Below are positions 36,980-47,889 of a stretch of DNA of 64,000 bases, piece by piece. Position 1 is the stretch's first letter; each line of letters opens with the position of its first letter. The notes beneath the pieces were generated by a model. The model was not told the DNA's origin. It did no database searches and saw only the letters and a list, made by a program, of their open reading frames with translations. This DNA comes from Zygnema cylindricum. Its lineage: Eukaryota; Streptophyta; Zygnematophyceae; Zygnematales; Zygnemataceae. The translations under genes were made by a program, and so were the position numbers. The DNA is taken from positions 122,811 through 186,810 of the forward strand of contig JBBHKE010002871.1 of assembly GCA_037447655.1 (NCBI GenBank), given 5' to 3'.

Positions 36980-37203
36980 TACACCTCGTATCGCTATTAG
37001 TGTTGATGTTTTTTTCGCCTCTTTAAAAAAAATCTTTTTTCCGTACACATTTGTCGGATTGTGGATCTGACGGTCGCAATTGAAATCTAAGATTCTCAGC
37101 TTCCGATTGGCGGTCTCAAACTTAAAACTGGACGAGTGTGTACGGAGAAAAGATGTTTTAAGTGGCGAAAATAATGTTAACACTAATAGCGATACACGGT
37201 GTA
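36980..37203. mobile_element. ~220-bp TA-flanked MITE, copy 2
   Basis: Ends TACACCTCGTATCGCTATTA and CTAATAGCGATACACGGTGTA-like. Subterminal TTTTTTTCGCC and GTGGCGAAAAT are inverted. It lies 20 bases right of Harbinger-like copy 2. Confidence 0.85.
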
Positions 37204-37284
37204 GCTTTTTGGCGTAAAGGAAAAATGAAATTACAAACTTGAAAACAGTAATTTCATACTGTCCTGCGAGGCAAACGTGTCGTG

Positions 37285-37357
37285 TGGAGACGCGGGGCAT
37301 CGATCCCCGTACCTCTCGCATGCAAAGCGAGCGCTCTACCATATGAGCTACACCCCC
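37285..37357 (-). tRNA. tRNA-Ala(TGC)
   Basis: 73 bases with a paired acceptor stem (GGGGGTG with CGTCTCC, partly G-U), D arm GCTC/GAGC, anticodon arm CTCGC-TTTGCAT-GCGAG and T stem CGGGG/CCCCG. The anticodon is TGC and the 3' discriminator is A. The T loop reads ATCGATG instead of TTCGATN, so T54 is changed within the B-box promoter. All stems pair, but the change leaves some doubt whether it is functional. Confidence 0.8.
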
Positions 37358-40033
37358 TGTTGAAGATGAAAATTTACTTAAACAATTTATCAACTGTAAA
37401 TATTTGCTAACATTTCGTCTCATTTTGAAAATCATGTGAACACGTCGCATGCGGCATCGTCGTTACCGTGAGTGTATGCTGTGCCAAGTACCAAGCACCT
37501 GGATTTAAGTATGTTTCTTTCATATCTGATTTCCAGTGCGGTTTTTAAATTTGTATTGTCACACGAGTAAAATGTCAAAGGTCAACGAAACGCAAAACTG
37601 AAAATTACAGTTCACCGTACCCTACCATAAGTTGGAAAAATATCTGACGCCTGGGCAGTACGCGGTTGACAGTACTCAGTATTGTACTGTAAATTACTGT
37701 ACTGTACGTACTATACCGCTACAGAACAGTACAATCATGTACCGTCAATCGCTATTAGAGTAAAGGAATAAATAGCGTAAAAAAAAAATTAGTGTTATTA
37801 ACACTAATCGGGAATTATTATTTTTTGAAAAAATATATATATACTAATTAATCTAGCTGTAATTTGGGTTGTCCGAATAATAATGCCGCCCGCTTTTGTC
37901 TACATTAATATGTGTACGTGCAAAATCTGACAGATTAACGTCGCTGTTCACCGCCGGCGAACTATATAAAGGGTTATGTCCGAGTTTGCGTCTCTTTCTT
38001 CCAGTGCACATTGTTCGCGCAATAATGTTAAGTGACTTTTATGCTTTCTAATTCGAAAGTACCATTTCGCTCACGAATATTCCTGTCCGTCGTCACACTA
38101 TTTCCATCGCGGTGTACTTTCCAGTAAGCTAATTGAAAAAAACCTAATTAGAATAATGGAAAAAATACAAAATATGGATTGCATTTGGGTTTTGAAAGAG
38201 CACCGAATTGGCGTTATATACTCTAATAGCGATGTGCCGTCGACCAGAAGTCCAAAGTCAAGTTTACATAACGAAACCGACCGTTTTTTACCAAAGTCTG
38301 ATAGGACGCCGACGGGTTATGTCACGCTCAAAATTGTTAAATGTTAACCGACCGGCGTTCACGAAAATAAAGTTAACCAGGAAACTGATTTCTCGACTAA
38401 CAGTGCCCGCCCGTAACCAAAGTACAAGATTAACTAATGTACGACGTATGAATAAGCAAAAATTACGATTTGTCGCGTTCCCTTAGATTTGCGAGCGAAT
38501 AGTGTTTACTAGCGTGTCAGATTGCGACCTGTCGCGTTCCTAAGATTTGCAGAATGAATGATTAATACTACCGTGAATCGCTATTAGCGTAATGAAAAAT
38601 TAGTGTAATGAAGACAATTAGCGTACTACGGTAAATTGTGTTTTCAGGTACACCATGATACTAATTTATCATTAACTCTAATTTGTAAACTGCTTTGTAA
38701 AATTTTCGGCACATAATATGTCCACACTAAAACATGTATATGTACGAAATTGTTCAAATCTTACGTCGCGTTTTTGACATCCGGCGTATGCCGGAAATAT
38801 TTACGCAATTACATATTATTATATTTTCTGTACTTTATATTTAAAGGTACAGAATGGTATGAATCTGACAGTCCGTACCACACACTATTTAAAAGGGCAC
38901 TAAGTACAATTATGAACCGTATTGAGCGGGGTGATTACCTCAAATAACGTTCAGAAAAATTTAGCGTACTTTATTCTATTGAGAATTCGCAGAAATAAAA
39001 GGTACCCACAATTAAGCGTCATGCGCTAATAGCGATTCGCGGTGCCGTATTAGATTTGCGACGCTTTGTCGCGTTCCTGGAATTTGAAATGAATAGTGTT
39101 ACTACGGTGTCAGATTTGCGGCCAGTAATCATGATGTCACATGCTTCCACGATACCAAAGGTACAAAGTACAATAATGTTGGATTGTATGGACAGTACAG
39201 AATTTTCATTTTTTTTGGTTTTTTGGTTGACTGACCGTTTTTTTTTTTCTGGTGAATCAACCGACCGCAACCGCCCGGCCCTCAAAATTTGGCAACCGAA
39301 TCCGTTCCGGATCCGGCGCGGGCGGTCGGTTCAAGGTCGGTCACGGTTTCGGTTGACCGTTTGCGACCTCTGCCGTCGACTCCTTTGGATGTCCGGACGA
39401 TTTTCCGACAGAAAATCTGAAAATGTTTGACGATTCTGTAATCTGCGCGTCCGCCGTCTTTTTTAATTTGTCGTTTTAATTCTTTGTCATTTCTGGGAAA
39501 AGCTTTGAGTTTTCACGGTTTTACTTTCCGTACCGTACCGTGGGTTGGTGGCCTGTGTCCCACCGTATGGGCATTTTCACTAAATTTTTCACATTACAAC
39601 GGGTACAAAGTTGTATAAAGTCGAGAAGATCACGTATTCAAATCCATTTATTCGAGGCACTATTGGATTCGATGCCGTTAATTATCGACCTTTCCGTACA
39701 GTTTACTAATAATAACGACAAAGAGTTTCCAGCTTTGCCAGCTTTTATTCGGTTTCAGTAGGTCAAAGGTGTTTAAGAGATCGTAGTCAGCATACTCATT
39801 CTATTAGCGGCGAAAACGACAAAACATATCCGACTTTGCCGACTTTTACTTGTGACACATCCACATTCCGTAATTCCGTGCATACTTTACTTGAGAATCG
39901 GGCAAATCAGCAAATGCCAAATGGTAACAGGTGCATAAAACGGAAAAATACGAAACATAACGTGCGTAATTAAGTGCGATGTCTCCAAATCTGAAAGCTA
40001 CAATACAGTACAGTACAGTACAGTACGATACAA

Positions 40034-40240
40034 TACACCGTGAATCGTTATTAGCCTTATGTACGCTATATCGGCACCCCAAAATTTTGACATTGATACC
40101 TTAAATATAATATATTACACTATTTAAGGAGACGTGGACCATAGTCAACCGTCTAATAGCGCTAAATTAGAATGAATGACGCTGGTTTTTTCTTTACACT
40201 AATAATTTATATATGCTAATAACGATTCAAAGGAGTGTAC
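40034..40240. mobile_element. TA-flanked MITE, second subfamily
   Basis: Begins TACACCGTGAATCGTTATTA and ends CTAATAACGATTCAAAGGAG with TGTA following. Its terminal repeats match the other MITEs but its interior differs. The related copy is 46591-46799. Confidence 0.6.
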
Positions 40241-40265
40241 TATACTGTACTATTTACTGTGCACA

Positions 40266-40880
40266 TAGTCCATCGCAATTGTAAAATAATGCGAAAAATT
40301 AGAGTAAAAACAAAAAAAAAAACAAATTAGAGTAATTGACCTTAATTTATGTTTGAGCTTTTTCAACTATAAAGTTACTCTAATTTATTTAGTTATTCTA
40401 TATTGGGTTATGTCGGCGATAATTATGTGCGCGATAATTATGAACACTAAATACGTAGACGTACAAAATGTGTCAGTCCGGTATAGTATTGACGTCATTG
40501 TGGCGGTAATAATGTTGTCACGATGAATGTCAGTTAATGTTCACACTGACGACGATGCTGTCGACGGACGGAGTTATGCGAACGGCTTTTCGATGTGATT
40601 GATTTTTTTGTTTAGTGGGCGTTTCGCATTGCGAGCGCGATTCTATTAACTCATTTTTTGTACCTTTTTACTTATAAAAGTACAATTTTGCACGGTCAGA
40701 CGTCATCCGTACTCCACACTATTTAAAAATAACTTATATTAGAATTTTTTACGCTAATTAAACCTCACCTAAATTAGAATAATGGAAAAATTAGAATCGA
40801 TTACTCTATTTGATGTGATAGAGTCGAAATTTCAAGCGACCGAATTAGAGTAATTTACTCTAATTACGATTCGCGGTGTA
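40266..40880. mobile_element. ~620-bp MITE relative, reverse orientation
   Basis: From about 40300 to 40880 it is the reverse complement of the uninterrupted part of the 10503-11567 element, ending CTAATTACGATTCGCGGTGT. The left terminus is degraded. It shows the family without the nested hAT insertion. Confidence 0.75.
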
Positions 40881-41167
40881 CTGTTATTTTCGCAGTGTTT
40901 GCGGGACTCCTGAATTTTTGAGCTTTTTTCGGACTCCGCACTGAATGATTCGCACTTCTACTGTAGCGGCACACGCACTGAATCTACGCACTTTTTTATG
41001 TTTCCCGCACTGAATCTACGCACTTTTTTATGTTTCCCGCACTGAATCTACGCACGTTTTGTCCAAACGGAAACCTTTACAGTCTAAGAATCTTATGCAA
41101 GTAGGATTTTCTTACTTTTCTTTCTTCCCCTCCTCTCTACTCTTTATTCCATTTTCTCCTTCTCCAG

Positions 41168-41230
41168 ACTTAATCCAGCAGCCAGTTAAAGCTGCGGATT
41201 TAATTATCAAATACCGCCTCTTTATATCAG
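41168..41230 (+). other. Exon-like 63-bp open segment
   Basis: Flanked by TTCTCCTTCTCCAG and by CAG/GTATGTG. One frame is open (LIQQPVKAADLIIKYRLFIS), phase 1 on both sides. It lies about 450 bases before the SERF start codon and might be a 5' UTR exon of that gene or an unrelated exon. I do not recognise the peptide. Confidence 0.3.
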
Positions 41231-41676
41231 GTATGTGAAAACTTTTTTAAGGATTTTTCTTTTTTTTTGGTATTCAAATTCCACAAATAGTGTGGTTGTT
41301 TCACAAAAATAAGAGAATTTCTGCCATTTATGGCTTGTTTCTTTCTTTGCTAAGGAATGCTCTTTGTTTCCGTACGTGTTGTCCACAACCTGTACGGATG
41401 AATGTACGGATGTTGGTGTACATGATGGTATGGATGGCTGTTTTCATGATTGTACGGATGATGTTTTTATGTTTCTTTTCAGATGCAATGTGTTTTTTTT
41501 TTTTTTTTTTTAAATAAATGATGAACAAATGATGTTAGCAAATTCTCACATGAGAAGTAGGTTTAAAACTGGCAGAAAATGTATTTTTTTTGTTTGAAAT
41601 GTTTTATTTGTGTGTTTAATAGTTCATTTATTTTCTTTTTGTTTTATTTTTCTTTTGGCAGGTATCTACAGGAGTC

Positions 41677-43150
41677 ATGACTCATATCCTTTTGATACCA
41701 TTTTTTATTTTTTTTTGTCCTCTGTATTTTCTGAATATTGATCATTATTTTTGAAAACTGGATGAGCTGGTACTGGAGCTAAATTTTGGATAACTTTTTA
41801 GTCTTTTTTTTTTTTATAATTGAAGGTCTGTTAAATCTTATCTTTTAAAGTTTTGTTTTTTTAGGTTTTTTTTTTCCATGGTGAAATATTTTTCTTATGT
41901 TTTCAGTACTTATTACAGGTTTTCAGGGTGTTTATAACTCTTTAAAGGTTTTTGATTTTTTTTTTAGGGTTTTCAGTAGTTGTTACAGTTTTTTTGTGAA
42001 TTTTTTTATTTTTTTGGAAGCTTTTAGGGTTGTTTTGATGTATTTTTTTTTAAACTGGGGGCTTTCCACGTTTTTTTTTTTCAGTTTTGAAAATGTTTGG
42101 GGTTTCTTATGGTTTTCTGTTACTTTTTCCTAAAAAATGGGGGTTTTAAGGGTTTACTAGCGATTTTATTGGATTTTAACGGTTTTATTGAGTTTAATTT
42201 AACAGAGTTTGTGTGATTTTGTCATTTTTTAAACGTTTTTAGGGTTACATTTAGGGTTATGGTTCTTGAGCGGCTTGGTAAATTCTTCTTAGGAAGTTCT
42301 GTATAAGCTTTGTCAAGTTTTTAGGAAAAAAAAAAGAGTGGATATCTTTGATTTCCTTTTTTTTGTCCTCACGTGGCAACCAGAGAGAGAAGGACAGGGA
42401 GAGGGCTCAGGCCCGGGCCAAGGCCAACGCAGGGGGGAAGGGAGACGGAATGACACCGGAGCAGAGGCGGGAGAGGTAAGGATTAAGGGGGAGAGGGAAG
42501 CACCATTTAGTTTTTGCAAATGTACCATTATTTGTGTGGATAATTGGTCCATAGTGAGTCACGTCGCTAAAATTAATTAGTGTGGTTAACTCTAATAAAG
42601 TGGACGCCAATAATTTACTAACGCTAATAGCAAGTACCGGTATATGATGCGAATCCCTATTAGAGGTAATAACACTAATTCGAGTGAGTGATTTTTGACC
42701 CAAAGTCACAAATAAATGATGATAATAAGCGATCCCTAACCAGTCGCGTGACTGAAGGTAATTTAGTGTGGTTTACCCTAATAAAGTGTTAACGCTAGTA
42801 ATTTAGTAACTTTAATAGTGATGACCGTTGTACGCCGTGAATCCCTATTACCGCTAATAACACTTATTCGGTGCCGGTTTAATTATAATTAACGGGGTGT
42901 TAAAATTAACGTGGAATTAAAAGTAATCGGGTAATCAAATCAATCAGGTTCCAAAACTAATGGGGTATTAAAGTTAATTGGGTATTAAATCTAATGGGGT
43001 ATTAACGGGGTTTTAAAGTTATTGTGGTTTTTATTTTTGATGGGCAGAGATGCGAAAGCCCTTCAAGAAAAAACGGCGAAAAAAGCGGCTCAAGCAGCGG
43101 CAGGGGGGGCAGGGGGAGGAGGAGATACATCTAAAAAACCTGGAAAATAA
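41677..43150 (+). CDS. SERF/4F5-family small protein with a U12-type intron
   Basis: Three coding pieces: 41677-41683 (ATGACTC), 42373-42475 and 43048-43150; 213 bases, 70 residues. The protein begins MTRGNQREKDRERAQARA, has MTPEQRRERDAKALQEK in the middle and ends with an Ala/Gly-rich tail and a basic KKPGK terminus. The N-terminal MTRGNQRE and the TPEQRRERDAKALQ block match recalled plant SERF-like proteins, which are small, highly charged and of uncertain cellular role; animal SERFs promote amyloid aggregation. Intron 1 starts ATATCCTTTT and ends CTCAC, the AT-AC signature of minor-spliceosome introns. Intron 2 is GT-AG. The gene lies between the first and last exons of the p24-beta gene, same strand. 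Confidence 0.8.
42545..42880. repeat. Tandem pair of MITE-related fragments in SERF intron 2
   Basis: Two consecutive blocks share AATTAGTGTGGTTAA-like, CTCTAATAAAGTG and GTGAATCCCTATTA-like words in the same order. They look like a tandem duplication of a decayed MITE within the SERF intron. Confidence 0.55.
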
Positions 43151-43487
43151 CAAAATGTGAAGAAGAGGAGGATTGATATACTTTTAAAAAATGGTCAGTT
43201 TTTTTTTTTTTTTTTAATTCTCAACTGGTGTTCATGAGAAAAGCATGTTAAGTGTTTGGTTTTTGAAAAGAATGCGTTTTGTTTTTTTTTTCTTTTCTCG
43301 GTTTTTTTCCCAAGCTCCTAAATAATATCAGTTTTTAGGGTTAACAATCAGTTTTTTTTTCAACTTCGATAAATCCTGCCTGTCAGGGTGAACAAACTCC
43401 TTACCAAAGGGGTTTTTTTTTTCCTTTTGGTCAGGTTTTTTATTCTGAAGTTATAACGTTTTGGTATTATTTTGTTTGTTTTTGCAG

Positions 43488-43621
43488 TGAGCAAAATCAC
43501 AAGTCGGAGGCTGGTAATGAAAGCTTTCTTGCAATCCTTTGCTCTGATTGGTGCAAGTACACTTCAAGTGTACCTTCTCCGCCGGTTATTCGAGAAAAAA
43601 CTTCGCCAGAGTCGAGTTTAA
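43488..43621 (+). CDS. Last coding exon of a p24-beta protein
   Basis: Acceptor TTTGTTTTTGCAG, then 44 codons including TAA. With an A from the preceding exon it reads MSKITSRRLVMKAFLQSF, then ALIGASTLQVYLLRRLFEKKL, then RQSRV. This is the C-terminal end of p24-beta: one membrane segment, a dibasic LRRLFEKKL cytosolic tail and the final RV. It is phase 1 at its 5' side. It probably belongs with the exon at 34042-34278, but the roughly 100 residues between (end of GOLD, coiled coil) were not found, and the SERF gene lies in between. Confidence 0.75.
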
Positions 43622-44160
43622 GTCAGTTGGAGAGGGAAAAAAAATGTCACGAGGAGAAAAACCTAAAATGAGTTTTTTGACTTGGGATTTATTGTGGATA
43701 AATATGATGACCACTATGAATTTTCACCTTGTACTTATTTCTACCACAAGGGCTCGTAAAAGTCGTTGATGTCCATACGAGAACTCTTTGGACTCTATCA
43801 CATATTAAAAGGAAAATGCAGGATGTTAATCGGTGGTCATTTTTTGTCTTATGTGAGCGGTTATCTTTTGCCTTATGCGAAGCTTGTGTATTTCAGTGCA
43901 ACTTTAGTGCTGAGAGAGAGGGAGAGGGAGAGAAGGGGGAGAGAGAGAGAGAGAGAGATTTATTTATGAGGCACTCCTCTTGAAGATCTTCGGAACCGTG
44001 GGAGGAAGCGGGAGTCATGTGATGTAGCCTTTAGGGTTTGGTTTGGGACAATTACATTATTGGGTGGTGTCTACGCCCTTCGATTTCAAGAAAATGTCAC
44101 ATATTTTAAATCTGACGAAGTCAGATAGAAAATAAGCAATTTTTTAAAAGGCAATGAGGC
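43622..44160. other. 3' flank of the p24 terminal exon
   Basis: Probable 3' UTR and flank, with a (GA)n run at 43910-43960. No gene is recognised. Confidence 0.4.
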
Positions 44161-44227
44161 TTGTGCACCCTTCTAAAACCAAAAGCTTCATAGTTTCACC
44201 ATTGTGTTTTCTTAATAAAGTCTTACG
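44161..44227 (+). mobile_element. LINE 3'-tail fragment
   Basis: TCATAGTTTCACCATTGTG, a short spacer, then AATAAAGTCTTACG, as in the 31240 copy. The hairpin is imperfect. Confidence 0.5.
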
Positions 44228-44849
44228 TCGTTTCTGAAACATTCGAACAAGGGAAGTAGCTGGATTGCCGTGACCTTGTTTGAGCTGTTTTCGAATGACT
44301 TTCTCCTTTCTAAAATGATATTTTTCTCAGTCTTGAGTTTTATTCTTAGAATTTTATTCAATTTTTCTTCAAACGGTCTTCTCAAAACCATTTAAGGTAT
44401 CTTTTTTTGTCAGTGTAATCACTGGCGATGTTCAAGATGATGTGCGTTTTTGACATACATGTCGTCCTGTTTGTTTTTATGGATTGGTTGGAACCCTAAA
44501 ACTCGTGGATCTTTTCGCAGTTTACGCTAGCTCGTTCCATAATGATGATTGCAGAAAATTACGTGTGAAAGAAAAGTAGTTATAGTAAATTTACAATCTT
44601 CCATCTCAATAACCTGACAAATGATGCATATAAATGAAAGTGTGAAGGCAACCCATGTCAGGAATATAATGAACATCAAAGGTGAAGGCGGGGGGCTTAA
44701 CATGAATTTAAACTTTGAAAAACAGAGAACATTGCTAAAACTCAATGCCAGGTATAAAATACAAACTGAATACAAAATGCAATACCAAAACTCAAAGCTT
44801 TGCAAAACTAGCAGTCTTACCAATAACATAGTTAAGCTCCTTGTAAAGA

Positions 44850-44905
44850 AGTAGATTTTATTTCCATAAAACCCGATGGTAAGACCATCAAAGTACAAAA
44901 CATGC
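44850..44905 (-). mobile_element. LINE 3'-tail fragment
   Basis: On the minus strand: GATGGTCTTACCATCGGG, then TTTTATGGAAATAAAATC. Stem and AATAAA match the other tails. Confidence 0.5.
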
Positions 44906-45119
44906 TTGTAACTAAAAAGAGTTGACGACCATCAAAGGTAAAAGTCGAAAATCCTTAAGGACAAAGTATAACAAAGGTTGTTTAAAAGCCTAAAAGAGGA
45001 AGCAAGTACAACAAAAACCAAACTTCAAATACTACAAACTACCTCAGATACTGTAGCCTTAGACTTCACTCCGTTTATCTTCTCCTCAATTTTTTGTTGT
45101 GCTTCGCTTGCGAATTAGC

Positions 45120-45480
45120 TTGTTGCACCATTCCCTTTTAGGCAAGCCCCGTTGCATATGTGGTCAGCCTATAGACGTGCAAGGGATCCATTTGCTTCGT
45201 TGCTCACATGGTGGGGAGCGTTCACAGCACACGACATGGTGCGGGATGCAATAGCCGTCGTAGTTGTGAAGCAGGATACACAGTCAAGCACGTGGTGTCG
45301 CATATACTCCCACCATGTTCTCAATCTAGTCGTACACGTGGCCCTCGTGTGGATCTTGTGTTTCTACACCGCGCAGCGAGAACATTGGGTGACGTAGTCC
45401 TTACAAACCCTAAAAGATTCCATATTTCCTCACGCGCAGCATTGCATACTGGTGTTGCGGCTTAGGATGCAACAGCCTCC
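45120..45480 (+). mobile_element. LINE coding fragment, distal region
   Basis: One + frame reads DPFASLLTWWGAFTAHDMVRDAI, split here as DPFASLLTWWGAF and TAHDMVRDAI. It recalls the HLLxC..GGE..xHDxVRD motif found after the reverse transcriptase of LINE proteins and resembles the 29.7-kb minus-strand piece. Short and decayed. Confidence 0.5.
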
Positions 45481-45795
45481 AAAGAACGGGACTAAGCGCA
45501 CCAAAACCCAGCTGATAGTTTCACACCATTTGTTAGGGGACCACAGGCATCTGTTACCAGAGTCAACAAAATTATTAATTGCGCATCGTTACCAGAGTCA
45601 ACAAAATTTGGTCGCTACTTTTTTTGGCCGAAAAAATCATAGAAATTGTTTGCGGCTTTCTTTGAGGGACTTTATCGGCCATGCCACCCTTGCGCTAAAT
45701 TCGCATTAGCACCAATAAATCCAAAGCGCTGATAATGAATATGGGCAGTGTTCGGTAATCAGGAGTTCATGTTTCAATGTATAAAAACCAATTAT

Positions 45796-45868
45796 GCTCT
45801 CCCTCAGGCTCGAACTGAGGACCTCTTGCGTGTAAAGCAAGCGTGATAACCAACTACACTAAGAGAGC
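45796..45868 (-). tRNA. tRNA-Val(TAC)
   Basis: 73 bases: acceptor GCTCTCT/GGAGAGC, D loop AGTTGGTTA, anticodon arm CTTGC-TTTACAC-GCAAG with anticodon TAC, T arm CTCAG-TTCGAGC-CTGAG. The B box GGTCCTCAGTTCGAGCCTGA is intact. Identical to the copy at 47697. No CCA is encoded, as usual for nuclear tRNA genes. Confidence 0.92.
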
Positions 45869-46590
45869 AGATGAGAACTCTGAAACTAAAATAAAATAAT
45901 ATAAAATATAAAACAGAAAAAAAATTATGAAAAATAAATTGTTAGGTTTCATGACCGGCTCATTTTAACAAAAAGTGGGGTAGTTTACTGGAGAAAGTAC
46001 CTTGCCGTACTAGGATGTACGGTTTATTTATTTTTATCAAATGATGTTTACTAAAAATTCGTTGAGATTTCCAGACTTCTTGGCGAAAATATCCACCGTC
46101 CGATTTTCAATTTTCGACGCAAACGCCCCTTGTTTCCAGTGTCTGGCTAGTCTCCTCCTACTTTCCTCAGGAGGACACTTAGCGCTTATTGGACGCGTGT
46201 ATTGGTCCACTTGTAAAGTCAGAGTCGATCCACGACGGACGTGAAGTTATAAAGTTACATGTGGCAAATGGCTTGTACCTTCTGGCATCAAAGCCACCCT
46301 GTTCGACGACAAAAAAATCTTGGTTGTAGGACATCCTGTGACGCCTCCTTCATAAATGTGCGATACAGCGATAATACATTCACGTACAAATGGTACATTC
46401 TTGGACATTTGTACAAACTTTAAGTTTGCGATTACTGGGAACGCCTGATGGAAGGTTACCCTAATTGTTAATGACGTTACTACACCGCCCGTCGTTCTGG
46501 CCAAAAATCATAAAATAGTATTAGCGAATTTATTCAAGGCCGTGGACTTATATATGCCACGTCACCTCGCATCAAATCTGAACAGTCCAG

Positions 46591-46799
46591 TACACCGCCA
46601 ATCGTTATTAGCGTTGTGTACGCTAATTCCGTCCCGCTTTTTTATCAAATAGAATTATCCACACTATTTAAAAAAACCCTAATTCCTAATTAGAATAGAC
46701 GATTTCTTCGAAAATTTTCAAATTCCCAATTAGCGTAAACCACGCTAATTATTCGTATACGCTAAAAAAACTTACACGTTAATAACGATTAGCGGTGTA
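46591..46799. mobile_element. TA-flanked MITE, second subfamily
   Basis: Ends TACACCGCCAATCGTTATTA and AATAACGATTAGCGGTGTA, well-matched inverted repeats of about 20 bases bounded by TA. Confidence 0.8.
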
Positions 46800-46845
46800 C
46801 TATACAGTCAGGGTTCGTTACAAGGCCCAGTAGTTAAGAAAACCG

Positions 46846-47066
46846 TACGCCGTGTATCGCTATTAGTGCTGATGTTTTTTTTGCCGCTTAAAACATATTT
46901 TTTCCGTACAGGCTTGTCGGATTATGGATCTAACGGTTGAAATTGAAAGCCGAGATTCTCACCTTCCCATCGCCGGTCTCCATATGAATATCGGACAGGT
47001 GTGTACGGATAAATGATGTTTTAAGTGAGGAAAAAATGCCTAACACTAATAGCGATACACGCTGTA
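46846..47066. mobile_element. ~220-bp TA-flanked MITE, copy 3
   Basis: Ends TACGCCGTGTATCGCTATTA and TAATAGCGATACACGCTGTA. First of three copies placed almost head to tail. Confidence 0.85.
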
Positions 47067-47121
47067 CTGTATATTTTAACTTCTCATCAACACTAATAAA
47101 TACCTGACGCAATCAGTACAG

Positions 47122-47350
47122 TATACCGTGTATCGCTATTAGAGTTAATGTTTTTTTCGTCACTTAAATCATCTTTTCTTCGTACACACTTGTCGGATTT
47201 TCAGTTTGACAATTTGAGACCGCCAATCGGAAGCTGAGAATCTTGCCTTTCAATCGCAACCGTCGGATCTACAATCGGTCATTTGTGTACGGAGAAAAAA
47301 TGTTTTAAGAAAATAAAAAAGCATTAACACTAATAGCGATTCACGGTGTA
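47122..47350. mobile_element. ~220-bp TA-flanked MITE, copy 4
   Basis: Starts TATACCGTGTATCGCTATTA and ends TAATAGCGATTCACGGTGTA. The core has GTCGGATTTTCAG and CCGTCGGATC. Confidence 0.85.
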
Positions 47351-47377
47351 CTGTATCTTACAATTGAGTACAGACAG

Positions 47378-47598
47378 TACACCGAGTATCGCTATTAGAG
47401 TGAATGATTTTTTCGCCACTTAAAACAACTTTTATCCGTACACATTTGTCGGATTGTCACTCGGAGACGACCAATGGGAAGGTGAAAACCTTGACTCTCA
47501 ATCTCAACCGTCAGATCCGTAATCCGACAAACATGTACGGATAAAAGATGTTTTAAGCGGCGAAAAAAACATGAACCCTAATAGCGATACACGGTGTA
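47378..47598. mobile_element. ~220-bp TA-flanked MITE, copy 5
   Basis: Starts TACACCGAGTATCGCTATTA and ends TAATAGCGATACACGGTGTA. Only 27 bases separate it from copy 4. Confidence 0.85.
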
Positions 47599-47696
47599 GT
47601 TTAAGATTAACACTCCTTCGCGCTATTAATGATTGGGCGTTGTGCGTATGTGCTACCAAAACGGCAAAATCTATACGTATACATAGCACTTATTTT

Positions 47697-47769
47697 GCTC
47701 TCCCTCAGGCTCGAACTGAGGACCTCTTGCGTGTAAAGCAAGCGTGATAACCAACTACACTAAGAGAGC
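47697..47769 (-). tRNA. tRNA-Val(TAC), second identical copy
   Basis: Base-for-base the same 73 bases as 45796-45868, with all stems and the TAC anticodon intact. Flanks outside the gene differ, so the duplication is old with respect to the flanks or arose by gene conversion. It is divergent from the SPPL1 exon, whose start codon is 120 bases away. Confidence 0.92.
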
Positions 47770-47889
47770 TGGGTGACGACGAAATTCTCTATATCATTTT
47801 ATACTTTAAAAAATTACTTCCCTACCATGACAAATCATCCGCCTCTGCCTCTTTCTTGCACTTCTCTTCCCTCCCTCCTAGGGAAAGCA

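Larger units (their letters stand above)
37358..41167. other. Gene-free DNA between the p24 first exon and the SERF gene
   Basis: Mostly MITE debris: pieces with ACCGTGAATCGCTATTAG or its inverse at 37730-37810, 38571-39050 and 40034-40240, and (TACAG)n at 40003-40030. The missing middle p24 exons were looked for here and not found. Confidence 0.45.

Noticed and set aside
42338-42580. 80-residue frame across the SERF exon
   Set aside because: It runs one base out of register with the frame that encodes RGNQREKDRERAQARA and splices cleanly to the next exon.
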